A DNA stretch of 33,841 bases from Thioalkalivibrio sp. HK1 (GTDB lineage Bacteria > Pseudomonadota > Gammaproteobacteria > HK1). Where the stretch lies: the NCBI GenBank assembly GCA_000583135.1, contig JFBG01000060.1:1-33841 (forward strand), written 5' to 3'. Within the stretch, counting starts at the first letter, position 1; each line of letters opens with the position of its first letter. Below, in pieces: positions 7,600 through 16,550 of the stretch. The position numbers and the translations under genes are program-made. The notes below the pieces were generated by a model. That model searched no databases and was not told where the DNA came from. It saw nothing but the letters and a program-made list of their open reading frames with translations.

Positions 7600-10500
7600 A
7601 TGAATCCGTCGACGATGGATAGCACCGGTTCGAACCCTCGCCCTCAGCCGGTGCCCTTCGATGGCTCGCCCGGTACCGAAAGACCGTCTCGCTTGGCTTT
7701 CTTGCTGACATCGGCGCTCGCCTTGGCTGTCATGCTCGCCGCCGGCCCCGGCCCGGCAAGCGCACAGACCCCGTTGGTGTTGGATAACTGCCTTGTCAAG
7801 ACTGGCGACAAGGCGACATCGATTGTTTATACCAATAACTGCAACGAAACTATCAGTGTCACGGGGGCGCTCCAAACCAGCGGATCATGCGACGAGTTGA
7901 GTGGTGCCGAAATCAGTGCAACTCCTGGCAGCAATACCGTAACCTACGCAAGCGACCAACTTCCCGGAAGGGTTTGCTTCGAATATAAAAGTGCCATGTC
8001 GCAATATCGATCGGGCTTTCGAAACTGCGCATCCATCACCTCCCCCGATCTTTCCGGATGCGGCCAAGGAGACGATCTCGTGGTCGCCAAACCGGCCGAG
8101 ATCCCCGATGGCACCATTCACTCATCACCGGGCAACTCTCGGATCGCCGAAGGCTCGAACTCACACGTCCAAGCTGTCTGGCTGACGGCGGCTGTGCCCC
8201 CTGTATCAAATATCGTTCTCAATATAACAAGCGATAACCAAGATGTGACTGTCAATCATTCTTCGCGGACCTTTACCGGCATCCGCGTCGGCAACACCAG
8301 CACCAACATTGATTCCATTACCGTCACCGCCGAACAAGACACTGACGGCACGGACGATACCGCCATTATCACCTACACCCCCACCGCCGCCAGCGGCCTT
8401 CTCCTCGATAACAAGACCGTAAGGATCACCGTGACCGATGATGACGGTTCCATCGATGTCAGCACTCCGGCGGTCAATCTTACCGAGGGCGGCACCACCG
8501 GCACCTTCACCGTCACCTTGGGCGCCCCTCCGGCTTCGAACGCCACGATATCGGTTGCGAGCGGGGATACGGATGCGGTCACGGTCTTGCCGGCCACGCT
8601 GACCTTTACTGATGATAACTACGATACGGCGCAGATGATAACCGTCACCCCGGTAGAGGATAGCGACGGCACCAACGAGTCCGTCACCATCACCCTCGCC
8701 GTCACCGGCACCGGCTACACAGCATCGAATGCGACGAAAACGATCACCGTGACCGATGACGACGGTGAGATCGAGATCAGCAGCGGGGCGGTCACCGTCG
8801 TCGAAAGCGGCAGCACCGGCACCTTCACCGTCAAATTGGGCACCCCGCCGTCATCGACCGCCGTGCTATCGGTTGCGGGCGATTCGAAAGCCACGGTCTC
8901 GCCGTCAACGCTGACCTTTACTGCTGCCAACTACGCTACGGCGCAGGAGGTGACCGTCACCGCCGCCCAAGACACCGACGGTACGGATAGCACCGCCACC
9001 ATCACCGTTTCCACCTCCAGCGGCTATACGGCATCGGATGAAACGAAAACGGTTTCCGTGACCGACGATGACGGTGCCATCGAGATCAGCAGCGGAGCGG
9101 TCACCGCCATCGAAGACGGCACCGCGGGCACCTTCACCGTCACCCTCGCCGCTCCACCGGCTTCGAGCGCCACATTGTCGGTGACGAGCATGGATACCAA
9201 CATAGCCACGATTTCGCCGGCAACGCTGACCTTTACTACCTCGAACTACGATACGGCGCAAACGGTGACCGTCACCGGAATCCATGATAACGACGGTACG
9301 GACGATTCCACCACCATCACCCTCGCCGTCTCCGGCAGCGGCTACACCGCTTCGGATGCAACGAAAACCATCACCGTGACCGACGATGACGGCGAGATCG
9401 AAGTCAGTACCCCGGCGGTCACCATCAACGAAAGCGGCGGCGGCACCGGCACGTTCACCGTCAAATTGGGCACCCCGCCGTCATCGACCGCCGTGCTATC
9501 GCTTGCGGGCGATTCGAAGGCCACGGTCTCGCCGGCAACGCTGACCTTTACTGCTGCCAACTACGATACGGCGCAAACGGTGACCGTCACCGCCGCCCAA
9601 GACAACGACGGCACGGATAGCACCGCCACCATCACCGTATCCACTTCCAGCGGCTACGAGGCTTCGGATGCAACGAAAACGGTTTCCATCACCGACGATG
9701 ACGGTGAGATCGAGATCAGCAGCGGAGCGGTCACCGCCATCGAAAACGGCACCGACGGCACCTTCACTGTCACCCTCGCCGCTCCACCGGCTTCGAGCGC
9801 CACATTGTCGGTGACGAGCATGGACACCACCATAGCCACGATTTCGCCGGCAACGCTGACCTTTACTTCTACTAACTACGATATGGCGCAAACGGTGACC
9901 GTCACCGGGACCGGTGATGACGACGGTACGGATGATTCCACCACCATCACCCTCGCCGTCTCCGGCAGCGGCTACACCGCATCGGATGCAACGAAAACGA
10001 TCGCCGTGAGCGATGACGACGGCTCCATCGATATCAGCAGTGCGGCGGTCAATCTCACCGAGGGCGGTAGCGCCGGCACCTTCAACGTCAAACTCGGGGC
10101 CGCTCCGGCATCGAGCGTCACCTTGTCGGTTGCGAGCGGTGATACGGGAGCGGTCACGGTTTTGCCGCCTACGCTGACCTTTACCGATTCGAACTACTCT
10201 ACGGATCAAATGGTGACCGTCACCCCGGTGGACGATAACGACGGCACCACCGAGTCCGTCGATATCACCTTTGCCGTCTCCGACAGCGACGACTACACCG
10301 CATCGGATGCAACGAAAGCGATCACCGTGACCGACGATGACGGTGAGATCGAAGTCAGTAGCCCGGCGGTCACCATCAATGAAAGCGGCGGCGGCACCGG
10401 CACCTTCACCGTTACCTTGGCCGCCCCGCCGTCTTCGAGTGCCGTTCTATCGGTTGCGGGCGATTCGAAGGCCACGGTCTCGCCGGCAACGCTGACCTTC

Positions 10501-13500
10501 ACTGCTGCCAACTACGATACGGCGCAAACGGTGACCGTCACCGCCGCCCAAGACATCGACGGCACCGATAGCATCGCCACCATCACCATCTCTTCCCCCG
10601 GGGACTACGAGGCAACGAATGCGACGAAAGCGATCACCGTGATCGACGACGACGGTGTCATCGAGATCAGCAGCCCGGCGGTCACCGCCATCGAAAGCGG
10701 CACCGACGGCACCTTCACCGTCACCCTCGCCGCCCCGCCGGCTTCGAGCGCCACGCTATCGGTTGCGAGCACCCCGGAAGCCACGGTCTCACCCGCCACG
10801 CTGACCTTCACTTCCTCGAACTACAATACGGCGCAGACGGTGACCGTGACCGCAGCCCAGGACATTGACGGCACGGATGATTCCGCCACCGCCACCCTTT
10901 CCGTCACCGGCGGTTATACGGCTTCGGATGCAACGAAAGCGATCTCGGTGATCGACGATGACGGGGTCATCTTGCTCGAATCCAAGGCGGTCGCCCTCAC
11001 CGAGGGTGGCAGCGCCGACAGCTTCACCGTCACCCTCGCGGCCCCCCCGACGCAAAGCGCCACTCTATCGGTTGTGAGCGGCGACACGCTCTCGGTCACG
11101 GTTAGCCCGGCAACGCTGACCTTCACCGCTTCGAACTACGCCACGCCGCAGACGGTGACGGTCTATCCGGCGGACGATAACGACGATCGAGATGAATCCG
11201 CCGATATCACCTTTGCGGTGACCGCAGGCTATACCGCCTCGGATGCAACGAAAACGATCACCGTCAACGATGACGACGGCGCCATCGAGCTCGGCAACGA
11301 GGTGGTCGATATCACCGAGGGCGGCGATACCGGCACCTTCACCGTCACCCTCACCGAGCCCCCGATTTCGAGTGCCACCTTGTTGGTGATCAGCGGCGAT
11401 ACGGGGGTGGCCACGGTTTCTCCGTCGACGCTGACCTTCTCGCCTTCGAACTACGCCACGCCGCAGACGGTGACCGTGAGGGCGGTGCACGACGAGGACG
11501 GCAGCGACGATAGCGCCACCATCACCCTTGCCGCCACCGCCGGCTACTTGGCGTTGAACGTAACGAAGACGATCACCGTGAGGGACGATGACGGGAGCAT
11601 CGAGATCAGCGACGACGAGGTCGAGTTGATCGAAGGAGGCATCACCGGTGCCTTCACCGTCACCCTCGCTGCGCCCCCGACGTCGAGCGCCACCTTCTCG
11701 GTGGTGAGCGGCGATATCGGTGCGGTGACGGTCTCCCCCGGCACCTTGACCTTCACCTCCTCGAACTACGCCACGCCGCAAAGGGTGATCCTGACCCCCT
11801 TGTACGATACCGACCGAAGCGACGAGAGCGTCGCCATCACCGTGGCCGCCACCGCCGGCTACCGCGCCTCGGATGCGACCAAGGATGTCGCGGTGAAGGA
11901 CGACGACGGCAAGATCGTGGTGAGCGGCACGAATATTTCGATCATCGAGGGCGGCAGCGTCGGCAGCCTCACCGTCAAACTCGTATCCGCTCCGGCTTCG
12001 AACGCCACCGTCGAGGTGGAAAGCGGCGATACGGGGGCGGTCACGGTTTCGCCGGCCACCTTGACCTTCACCCCCTCGAACTATGCTACGGCGCAGATGG
12101 TCATCTTGACGGCGGTCGAGGATGCCGACGGCACCGACGAGTCGGTGGCCGTCCAGCTGACATCCTCCGATGCATACCCGGCATCGGGTCTATCGGCGAC
12201 GGTCGAGGTGATCGACGACGATGGGAGGATCGATATCAGCGCCGGAGCGGTCGACATCGTCGAGGATGGAGACTCCGGTACCTTCACCGTCAAACTCGCC
12301 GCTCCCCCGGCTTCGAGCGCCGTCTTGTCGGTTTCGAGCGCCAAGCCGGCGGCGCTGACGGCTAGCCCGCAAACGCTGACCTTCACCCCCTTGAACTACG
12401 CTACGGCGCAGACGATCACCGTGACTCCGGTGGAAGATGCCGATGCCGACGATGAGAGCGTTGCCATCACCGTGGCGGTGACCGAAGGCTATACCGCCTC
12501 GGATGCGATGAAGACCATCGCCGTCGAAGATGACGAGGTGGCGGGAAATATCGTCCTCGATGCACCTTCGACCTTGAATATCGACGAGGGCGGCACGGGG
12601 GTCATCGAAGTCAGCATCGATACCGCGCCCAAAAGAGACGTCACGATCGTTTTTTCGAATACCAACGAGGATATAAGGTTCTCCCCGACATCGCTTTCAT
12701 TCGATTCATCCAACTACAATCAAGCGCGCAGCGTCCTCGTCATCGCCGATCCCGATCATGACGATGCCAACGAGACCGATACCATCACCGTGAGCGCCGA
12801 AAGCGGCCTCGTCGCGGCGAGCGTGACCCGGGCGGTTTCCATCACCGACGGGCTTTCGGGAGGCTCGATCATCACAAGCCCGGAGCGAAGGCTTCTCGTC
12901 GACGAAGGCGGGTCGGTGACGCTCTTGGTCACCTTGGGTTCTCGGCCGGATGCCGATACCACGGTATCGCTGTCGAATCCCGGTGAGGGCTTGATGCTTT
13001 CCCCGTCTTCGTTGGATTTCGAACCGGCGCATTGGAATCGGCCGCAGACCGTCATCGTCGGCGCCGTCGAGGACGAGGATGTCTCCGGCGAGAACGAGGT
13101 CATCGTCCTGAGCGCCGAGGATTTTTCCGGAACAAGTGTGATCGTCGAGGTCAAGGACACGACCGAGCCCTTGCCGATGAGGGCTCGAAGCCTCGCCCTG
13201 CCCCCTTCTTCGGTGGCGGACGATGCGATCTTGAGGGTGCGCTGCAAACAACAGACCCCTTGCCTTGTCTTCCTCGACTGCAACGCGCAGGAGGACGGCT
13301 CGCACTTCGAGGGTTGGATCCGCGGTCCGATCCCCGCTTATGGCACGCGCACGTTGACGGTGCAAGATATCGAGGACTATACCGGCGGGGGTTCATGGTC
13401 CGGCAAGGGCCGTTTGGGTTGTGCCCTTCGAAGCGCGGAAAGGATATCCGCCCAAGTGTGGACGCGTTCGGGCGACGGGGTATTGGTCAACAACAGCGCG

Positions 13501-13875
13501 GCGATCGACAGCGCCCCCGAGTACCGGTGGTATCGGGCGGATATCGAATCGATTCCCTCCCCCGACGGGCCGGAGGAATCGAATTTGCGCATCCGATGCC
13601 TCGCCCCCGAAGGCTTCGATTGCACCCGCGCCGGTTTTTCCTGCTTCGACGACGATGGAAGGCGATTCGATGTGGGGTTGGGGGCGATCGAGCGCCTGAC
13701 CGTCTATCACATGCAAAGCGAAGAGCTGGCGACGCGCATCGGTCATCGGTGGACGGGGCTGGGGCTTACTTGCGAGTTTCGCTCGGATCACCCCTTCACG
13801 GTGCAAGTGATGACCCGCACCGGAGGGGGCGGAGCGTTGGTCAATAACAGCGCGACGGGAGAGATGCCTCGATAG
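7600..13875 (+). CDS. Giant secreted protein 1: N-terminal Cys-rich domain, about 15 Calx-beta-like repeats, C-terminal VNNSA module
   Basis: This protein has 2091 residues and unknown function. A long polar N-region (about 30 residues) precedes a hydrophobic segment and ASA cleavage after residue 55, so the mature protein would start with Gln. A Cys-rich domain follows (about residues 58-155) and is shared with giant 3 (TNNCNETISV, GRVCFEYKS). One degenerate unit comes next, then 15 repeats of about 100-107 residues with an EGG...GTFTV core, SPATLTFTxxNY, and mostly DDDG junctions. The C-terminal module spans 1858-2091. No RTX nonapeptides, autotransporter barrel or LPXTG motif were seen. 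A TTG at 7594 is an alternative start, 5 nt after AAGGAG. A large surface or periplasmic adhesin-like protein with possible calcium binding at acidic junctions is inference. Long antisense frames over it are products of the repetitive codon pattern. Confidence 0.88.
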   Translation: MNPSTMDSTGSNPRPQPVPFDGSPGTERPSRLAFLLTSALALAVMLAAGPGPASAQTPLVLDNCLVKTGDKATSIVYTNNCNETISVTGALQTSGSCDELSGAEISATPGSNTVTYASDQLPGRVCFEYKSAMSQYRSGFRNCASITSPDLSGCGQGDDLVVAKPAEIPDGTIHSSPGNSRIAEGSNSHVQAVWLTAAVPPVSNIVLNITSDNQDVTVNHSSRTFTGIRVGNTSTNIDSITVTAEQDTDGTDDTAIITYTPTAASGLLLDNKTVRITVTDDDGSIDVSTPAVNLTEGGTTGTFTVTLGAPPASNATISVASGDTDAVTVLPATLTFTDDNYDTAQMITVTPVEDSDGTNESVTITLAVTGTGYTASNATKTITVTDDDGEIEISSGAVTVVESGSTGTFTVKLGTPPSSTAVLSVAGDSKATVSPSTLTFTAANYATAQEVTVTAAQDTDGTDSTATITVSTSSGYTASDETKTVSVTDDDGAIEISSGAVTAIEDGTAGTFTVTLAAPPASSATLSVTSMDTNIATISPATLTFTTSNYDTAQTVTVTGIHDNDGTDDSTTITLAVSGSGYTASDATKTITVTDDDGEIEVSTPAVTINESGGGTGTFTVKLGTPPSSTAVLSLAGDSKATVSPATLTFTAANYDTAQTVTVTAAQDNDGTDSTATITVSTSSGYEASDATKTVSITDDDGEIEISSGAVTAIENGTDGTFTVTLAAPPASSATLSVTSMDTTIATISPATLTFTSTNYDMAQTVTVTGTGDDDGTDDSTTITLAVSGSGYTASDATKTIAVSDDDGSIDISSAAVNLTEGGSAGTFNVKLGAAPASSVTLSVASGDTGAVTVLPPTLTFTDSNYSTDQMVTVTPVDDNDGTTESVDITFAVSDSDDYTASDATKAITVTDDDGEIEVSSPAVTINESGGGTGTFTVTLAAPPSSSAVLSVAGDSKATVSPATLTFTAANYDTAQTVTVTAAQDIDGTDSIATITISSPGDYEATNATKAITVIDDDGVIEISSPAVTAIESGTDGTFTVTLAAPPASSATLSVASTPEATVSPATLTFTSSNYNTAQTVTVTAAQDIDGTDDSATATLSVTGGYTASDATKAISVIDDDGVILLESKAVALTEGGSADSFTVTLAAPPTQSATLSVVSGDTLSVTVSPATLTFTASNYATPQTVTVYPADDNDDRDESADITFAVTAGYTASDATKTITVNDDDGAIELGNEVVDITEGGDTGTFTVTLTEPPISSATLLVISGDTGVATVSPSTLTFSPSNYATPQTVTVRAVHDEDGSDDSATITLAATAGYLALNVTKTITVRDDDGSIEISDDEVELIEGGITGAFTVTLAAPPTSSATFSVVSGDIGAVTVSPGTLTFTSSNYATPQRVILTPLYDTDRSDESVAITVAATAGYRASDATKDVAVKDDDGKIVVSGTNISIIEGGSVGSLTVKLVSAPASNATVEVESGDTGAVTVSPATLTFTPSNYATAQMVILTAVEDADGTDESVAVQLTSSDAYPASGLSATVEVIDDDGRIDISAGAVDIVEDGDSGTFTVKLAAPPASSAVLSVSSAKPAALTASPQTLTFTPLNYATAQTITVTPVEDADADDESVAITVAVTEGYTASDAMKTIAVEDDEVAGNIVLDAPSTLNIDEGGTGVIEVSIDTAPKRDVTIVFSNTNEDIRFSPTSLSFDSSNYNQARSVLVIADPDHDDANETDTITVSAESGLVAASVTRAVSITDGLSGGSIITSPERRLLVDEGGSVTLLVTLGSRPDADTTVSLSNPGEGLMLSPSSLDFEPAHWNRPQTVIVGAVEDEDVSGENEVIVLSAEDFSGTSVIVEVKDTTEPLPMRARSLALPPSSVADDAILRVRCKQQTPCLVFLDCNAQEDGSHFEGWIRGPIPAYGTRTLTVQDIEDYTGGGSWSGKGRLGCALRSAERISAQVWTRSGDGVLVNNSAAIDSAPEYRWYRADIESIPSPDGPEESNLRIRCLAPEGFDCTRAGFSCFDDDGRRFDVGLGAIERLTVYHMQSEELATRIGHRWTGLGLTCEFRSDHPFTVQVMTRTGGGGALVNNSATGEMPR
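8449..13170 (+). repeat. Array of 15 Calx-beta-like repeat units in giant protein 1
   Basis: Units begin after each DDDG junction, for example at 8449, 8767, 9076, 9394, 9706, 10024, 10345, 10657 and 10966; a degenerate unit precedes the array from about 8101. Units 2, 4 and 7 are near-identical (TAVLSVAGDSKATVSP type), as are 3 and 5 (LSVTSMDT type) and 1 and 6 (VTVLPATLTFTD type). This gives the order A-B-C-B-C-A-B-C' for the first eight units. Units 9-13 are more diverged, and units 14-15 lack the DDDG junction. The young and old parts of the array differ in how far the DNA copies have drifted. Confidence 0.85.
13171..13872 (+). other. C-terminal duplicated Cys module (VNNSA module) of giant protein 1
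   Basis: The module has two related halves. Half A runs from VRCKQQTPCLVFLDC through GRLGCALRS to RSGDGVLVNNSA. Half B runs from IRCLAPEGFDC and FSCFDDDG through GLTCEFRSDHPF to RTGGGGALVNNSA. Each half has four cysteines in comparable places. The linker IESIPSPDGPEESNLRI is conserved between the giant proteins. The cysteines suggest disulfides and thus an oxidising, extracytoplasmic location. It is not a family I recognise. Confidence 0.8.
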
Positions 13876-13888
13876 GCTAAGCGTTGGC

Positions 13889-13911
13889 GGGGATCGAGTC
13901 TTCGGATCCCC
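13889..13911 (+). terminator. Short hairpin after the first giant gene
   Basis: GGGGATC (13889-13895) pairs with GATCCCC (13905-13911), 13 nt past the stop codon. There is no U-tract. A 13-bp direct repeat CGATAGGCGAGCG follows at 13913 and 13944. This is a weak terminator candidate on its own. Confidence 0.35.
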
Positions 13912-13987
13912 CCGATAGGCGAGCGATCGATTCTTCGATCCATCGATAGGCGAGCGTCGCCGGCGATGACACAAGGCTCGACGAATC

Positions 13988-14018
13988 CGATATCGCCCGC
14001 AAAATCCGGGCGATATCG
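13988..14018. terminator. Bidirectional hairpin between convergent giant gene 1 and aspS
   Basis: CGATATCGCCCG (13988-13999) and CGGGCGATATCG (14007-14018) form a perfect 12-bp stem with a 7-nt loop, placed between two convergent genes and so able to serve both. There is no clear U-tract on either strand. Four degenerate 10-bp repeats of the CTTATCGAnT type (14021-14060) follow and run into the aspS stop codon. Confidence 0.5.
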
Positions 14019-14055
14019 ATCCTTATCAACCCTTATCGACTCTTATCGATTCTTG

Positions 14056-15852
14056 TCAATCCCCTCCATCGCCCTTCGCATCCTTCTCGCTTCGAAGGAT
14101 ACGAATGCCCAGTTCGCGTAGTTGTCGGGCATTGGCGGGGGCGGGGGCTCCGGTCAGCGGATCCCCGGCGGTTTGGGTCTTGGGGAAGGCGATGACATCG
14201 CGGATGGAGGCGGATCCGGTCATCAGCATCGCCAGCCGATCCAGCCCGAAGGCGATTCCGCCGTGCGGGGGGCAGCCGAAACCCAAGGCATCGAGCAGAA
14301 AACCGAAGCGCTCTTGCGCCTCCTCGGGGTCGATGCGAAGGACGCGAAAGACGGCCTGCTGAATCTCGCGGCGGTGGATGCGCACCGACCCGCCGCCGAT
14401 CTCCGAGCCGTTGAGCACCATATCGTAAGAGAGCGATTCGAGCGTCGGATCCGCAGCCTCGATGGTCGCGACATCATCGCTATCGGGGGCGGTGAAGGGA
14501 TGGTGGGACGCGCTGTGGCGACCCTCGATCGGATCGTATTCGAACATCGGAAAACCCACCACCCACAGGATTCGCCAACCCTCTTCGATGAGATTCGAAT
14601 CCCGGGCCAACACCGTCCGCAGCGCCCCCAGCGAATCGTTGACGACCTTCGCCCGATCCGCCCCGAAGAAGATCAAATCCCCGTCATCGGCATTGGTTCG
14701 TTCCAAAATCCCCTGCACCGCCGTCTCGCTTAGGAATTTGACGATCGGGGATTGCAGGCCCTCGATGCCCTTGGCCTTCTCGTTGACCTTGATCCAAGCC
14801 AGCCCCTTGGCCCCGTAGTTCGCAACGAATCGGGTGTATTCGTCGATGGCCGAGCGAGTCAGCCGCCCCCCGCCGGGCAGGCGCAGGGCGGCCACCCGTC
14901 CTTGGGGATCGGCGGCGGGCGCGGCAAAGACCTTGAAGCCCGTCTCTTGCACGAGATCCCCGATATCGACCAATTCCAGCGGATTGCGCAGGTCGGGGCG
15001 GTCGCTGCCGAAGCGCCGCATGGCCTCCTCCCAGCGCATGCGGGGGAAGGGATCTGGCAGTTCGACCCCGAGCACGCCCTTGAAGACATGGCGTATCAGC
15101 GATTCCATCAGATCGGTGATGCCATCGAGATCGAGAAAGGAGGTCTCGATATCCAGCTGGGTGAATTCCGGTTGGCGGTCGGCGCGCAGATCCTCGTCTC
15201 GAAAGCAGCGCACGATCTGGTAATAGCGCTCGAAGCCCGCCATCATCAGCAGCTGTTTGAATAACTGGGGCGATTGCGGAAGGGCGAAGAAATTGCCGGG
15301 TTGGGTCCGGCTCGGCACCAGATAGTCCCGCGCCCCTTCGGGGGTGGCCTTGGTCAGCATCGGAGTCTCGATATCGAGGAAGTCTCGGGCATCGAGAAAT
15401 TCCCGCATCGCTCGGGTGATTCGAGATCGCATCTCGATCCGCTCGAACATCTTGCGGCTGCGAAGGTCGATATAGCGATAGCGAAGTCGGGTCTCCTCCC
15501 CGACATCGGCATCGTCCGGCAAAAAAGGCGGCGGCAGCGAGGGATTGAGGATTTCAAGGCTCTCCCCCAAAACCTCGATGGTCCCCGTCGGCAGTTCCGG
15601 ATTCAGCGTTCCCTCGGGCCGGGCGCGCACCCTTCCGGTGGTGCGCAAGACATATTCCGAGCGCACTTGCTCGGCGGTGGCGAAGGCCTCGGCGGTATCG
15701 GGATCGTAGACCACCTGCACCAGACCGCTGCGGTCTCGAAGATCGATGAAGATGACTCCGCCATGGTCGCGGCGGCGGTGCACCCAGCCGCAAAGGGTGA
15801 GGGTGCTTCCGATCAGTTCTTCGGTGACGGTTGCGCAAAAATGTGATCGCAT
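14056..15852 (-). CDS. aspS: Aspartate-tRNA ligase
   Basis: This class II aminoacyl-tRNA synthetase charges tRNA(Asp) with aspartate. At 598 residues it is the usual bacterial size. The N-terminal anticodon-binding OB domain begins MRSHFC and includes [20 protein letters not shown], motif 2 [18 protein letters not shown] and motif 3 [11 protein letters not shown] define the catalytic domain, interrupted by the bacterial GAD insertion. I chose the ATG at 15852 because family similarity starts there; the open frame extends upstream to 16272 without it. His30 and Gly81 resemble the residues tied to non-discriminating AspRS enzymes, which also charge tRNA(Asn) in organisms using GatCAB. The gene lies on the opposite strand to its neighbours. 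Confidence 0.96.
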   Translation of the reverse strand: MRSHFCATVTEELIGSTLTLCGWVHRRRDHGGVIFIDLRDRSGLVQVVYDPDTAEAFATAEQVRSEYVLRTTGRVRARPEGTLNPELPTGTIEVLGESLEILNPSLPPPFLPDDADVGEETRLRYRYIDLRSRKMFERIEMRSRITRAMREFLDARDFLDIETPMLTKATPEGARDYLVPSRTQPGNFFALPQSPQLFKQLLMMAGFERYYQIVRCFRDEDLRADRQPEFTQLDIETSFLDLDGITDLMESLIRHVFKGVLGVELPDPFPRMRWEEAMRRFGSDRPDLRNPLELVDIGDLVQETGFKVFAAPAADPQGRVAALRLPGGGRLTRSAIDEYTRFVANYGAKGLAWIKVNEKAKGIEGLQSPIVKFLSETAVQGILERTNADDGDLIFFGADRAKVVNDSLGALRTVLARDSNLIEEGWRILWVVGFPMFEYDPIEGRHSASHHPFTAPDSDDVATIEAADPTLESLSYDMVLNGSEIGGGSVRIHRREIQQAVFRVLRIDPEEAQERFGFLLDALGFGCPPHGGIAFGLDRLAMLMTGSASIRDVIAFPKTQTAGDPLTGAPAPANARQLRELGIRILRSEKDAKGDGGD

Positions 15853-16550
15853 GGCCTTGGTCTTCAAGTCCTTTGAGGAGGTGAAAATAGAGGGTGAAAA
15901 AAGCCGATCGTCGATTTCGAGATATCGAAGGCGGCGGGTCCGCAACTTTCCGAACGATGCTTCGGTCCGCTCGATGGAAAGCCTTGCAACGATCGATCGG
16001 GTCATGAACGAGCCATCGCTCCTTAGCGCGCCGCCGATTCGATATCCGGCGGATATTATGCGCCATGAGAAGGATGATCGGGCAGGGGTTGCGAGCGAAC
16101 TTCCCGGATCGAAGGCATTTCGAGGGCGTTTCGATTCCATCTCGATCGATGAAAAAGAATCGATCCAAGCGCTTTTTCGCCTCTTCGATGCCCCCTTTGT
16201 CATCTTCGATTCCGCGATCGATCGCGCTAAAGAACCGTGCCCGCCCGACGCCCTCGCCCTATTTCCGATCATCGCCTCGGCGAGATGCGGTTTATAATGA
16301 ACGGCGATACCGTCGCTCGCTTTCGATATCTTGTGATATCGACGCCGACCGCTATACGCAAATCCTCAGGCGCAGGGCTCCGATTCGAAAGCCCGGCCGA
16401 GGGAAATTTCGTATATGCCCCGCCCTTGCGCCGGCGGAAGACGGGGTTTCGCGTATCCGAGTGTTCCGATGACGGATACCCCAAACGATGGCGGTCTTCG
16501 TGAAACAGCCAGTACAACGAGCAGCCGTGACCCTTTAAGGAGTGCCGACG
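15853..16550. other. Intergenic region between divergent aspS and giant gene 2
   Basis: About 700 bp without a convincing gene; open frames here have no recognisable domains and several run into real genes in another frame. It holds a perfect TATAAT at 16293-16298 on the plus strand with no good -35, and a CCGCCG/CGGCGG inverted repeat (16031-16036 and 16047-16052). The shared leader blocks CGATGGCGGTCTTCGT (16486-16501) and CGAGCAGCCGTGAC (16518-16531) precede AAGGAG (16537-16542). Promoters for both flanking genes should be here, but I cannot place the aspS one. Confidence 0.5.

Noticed and set aside
8373..12713. Many antisense open frames over the giant gene 1 repeat array
   Set aside because: They mirror the repeat period, encode low-complexity Ser/Val or Arg/Gly strings and disappear outside the array; they arise from GC-rich codon bias on the real strand.
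8449..13170. Regular repeats considered as a CRISPR array or RTX toxin repeats
   Set aside because: The period is about 310 bp, it is coding in one frame, and there are no short repeats with unique spacers or GGxGxDxxx nonapeptides.
15853..16272. N-terminal extension of the AspRS frame
   Set aside because: AspRS proteins begin at MRSHxC; the extra 140 residues resemble translated intergenic DNA.
16366..16480. Possible riboswitch in the leader of giant gene 2 (GCAAATCC...GGCGCAGGGCTCC region)
   Set aside because: It looked faintly like a cyclic-di-GMP aptamer, but the conserved core and stems could not be matched.
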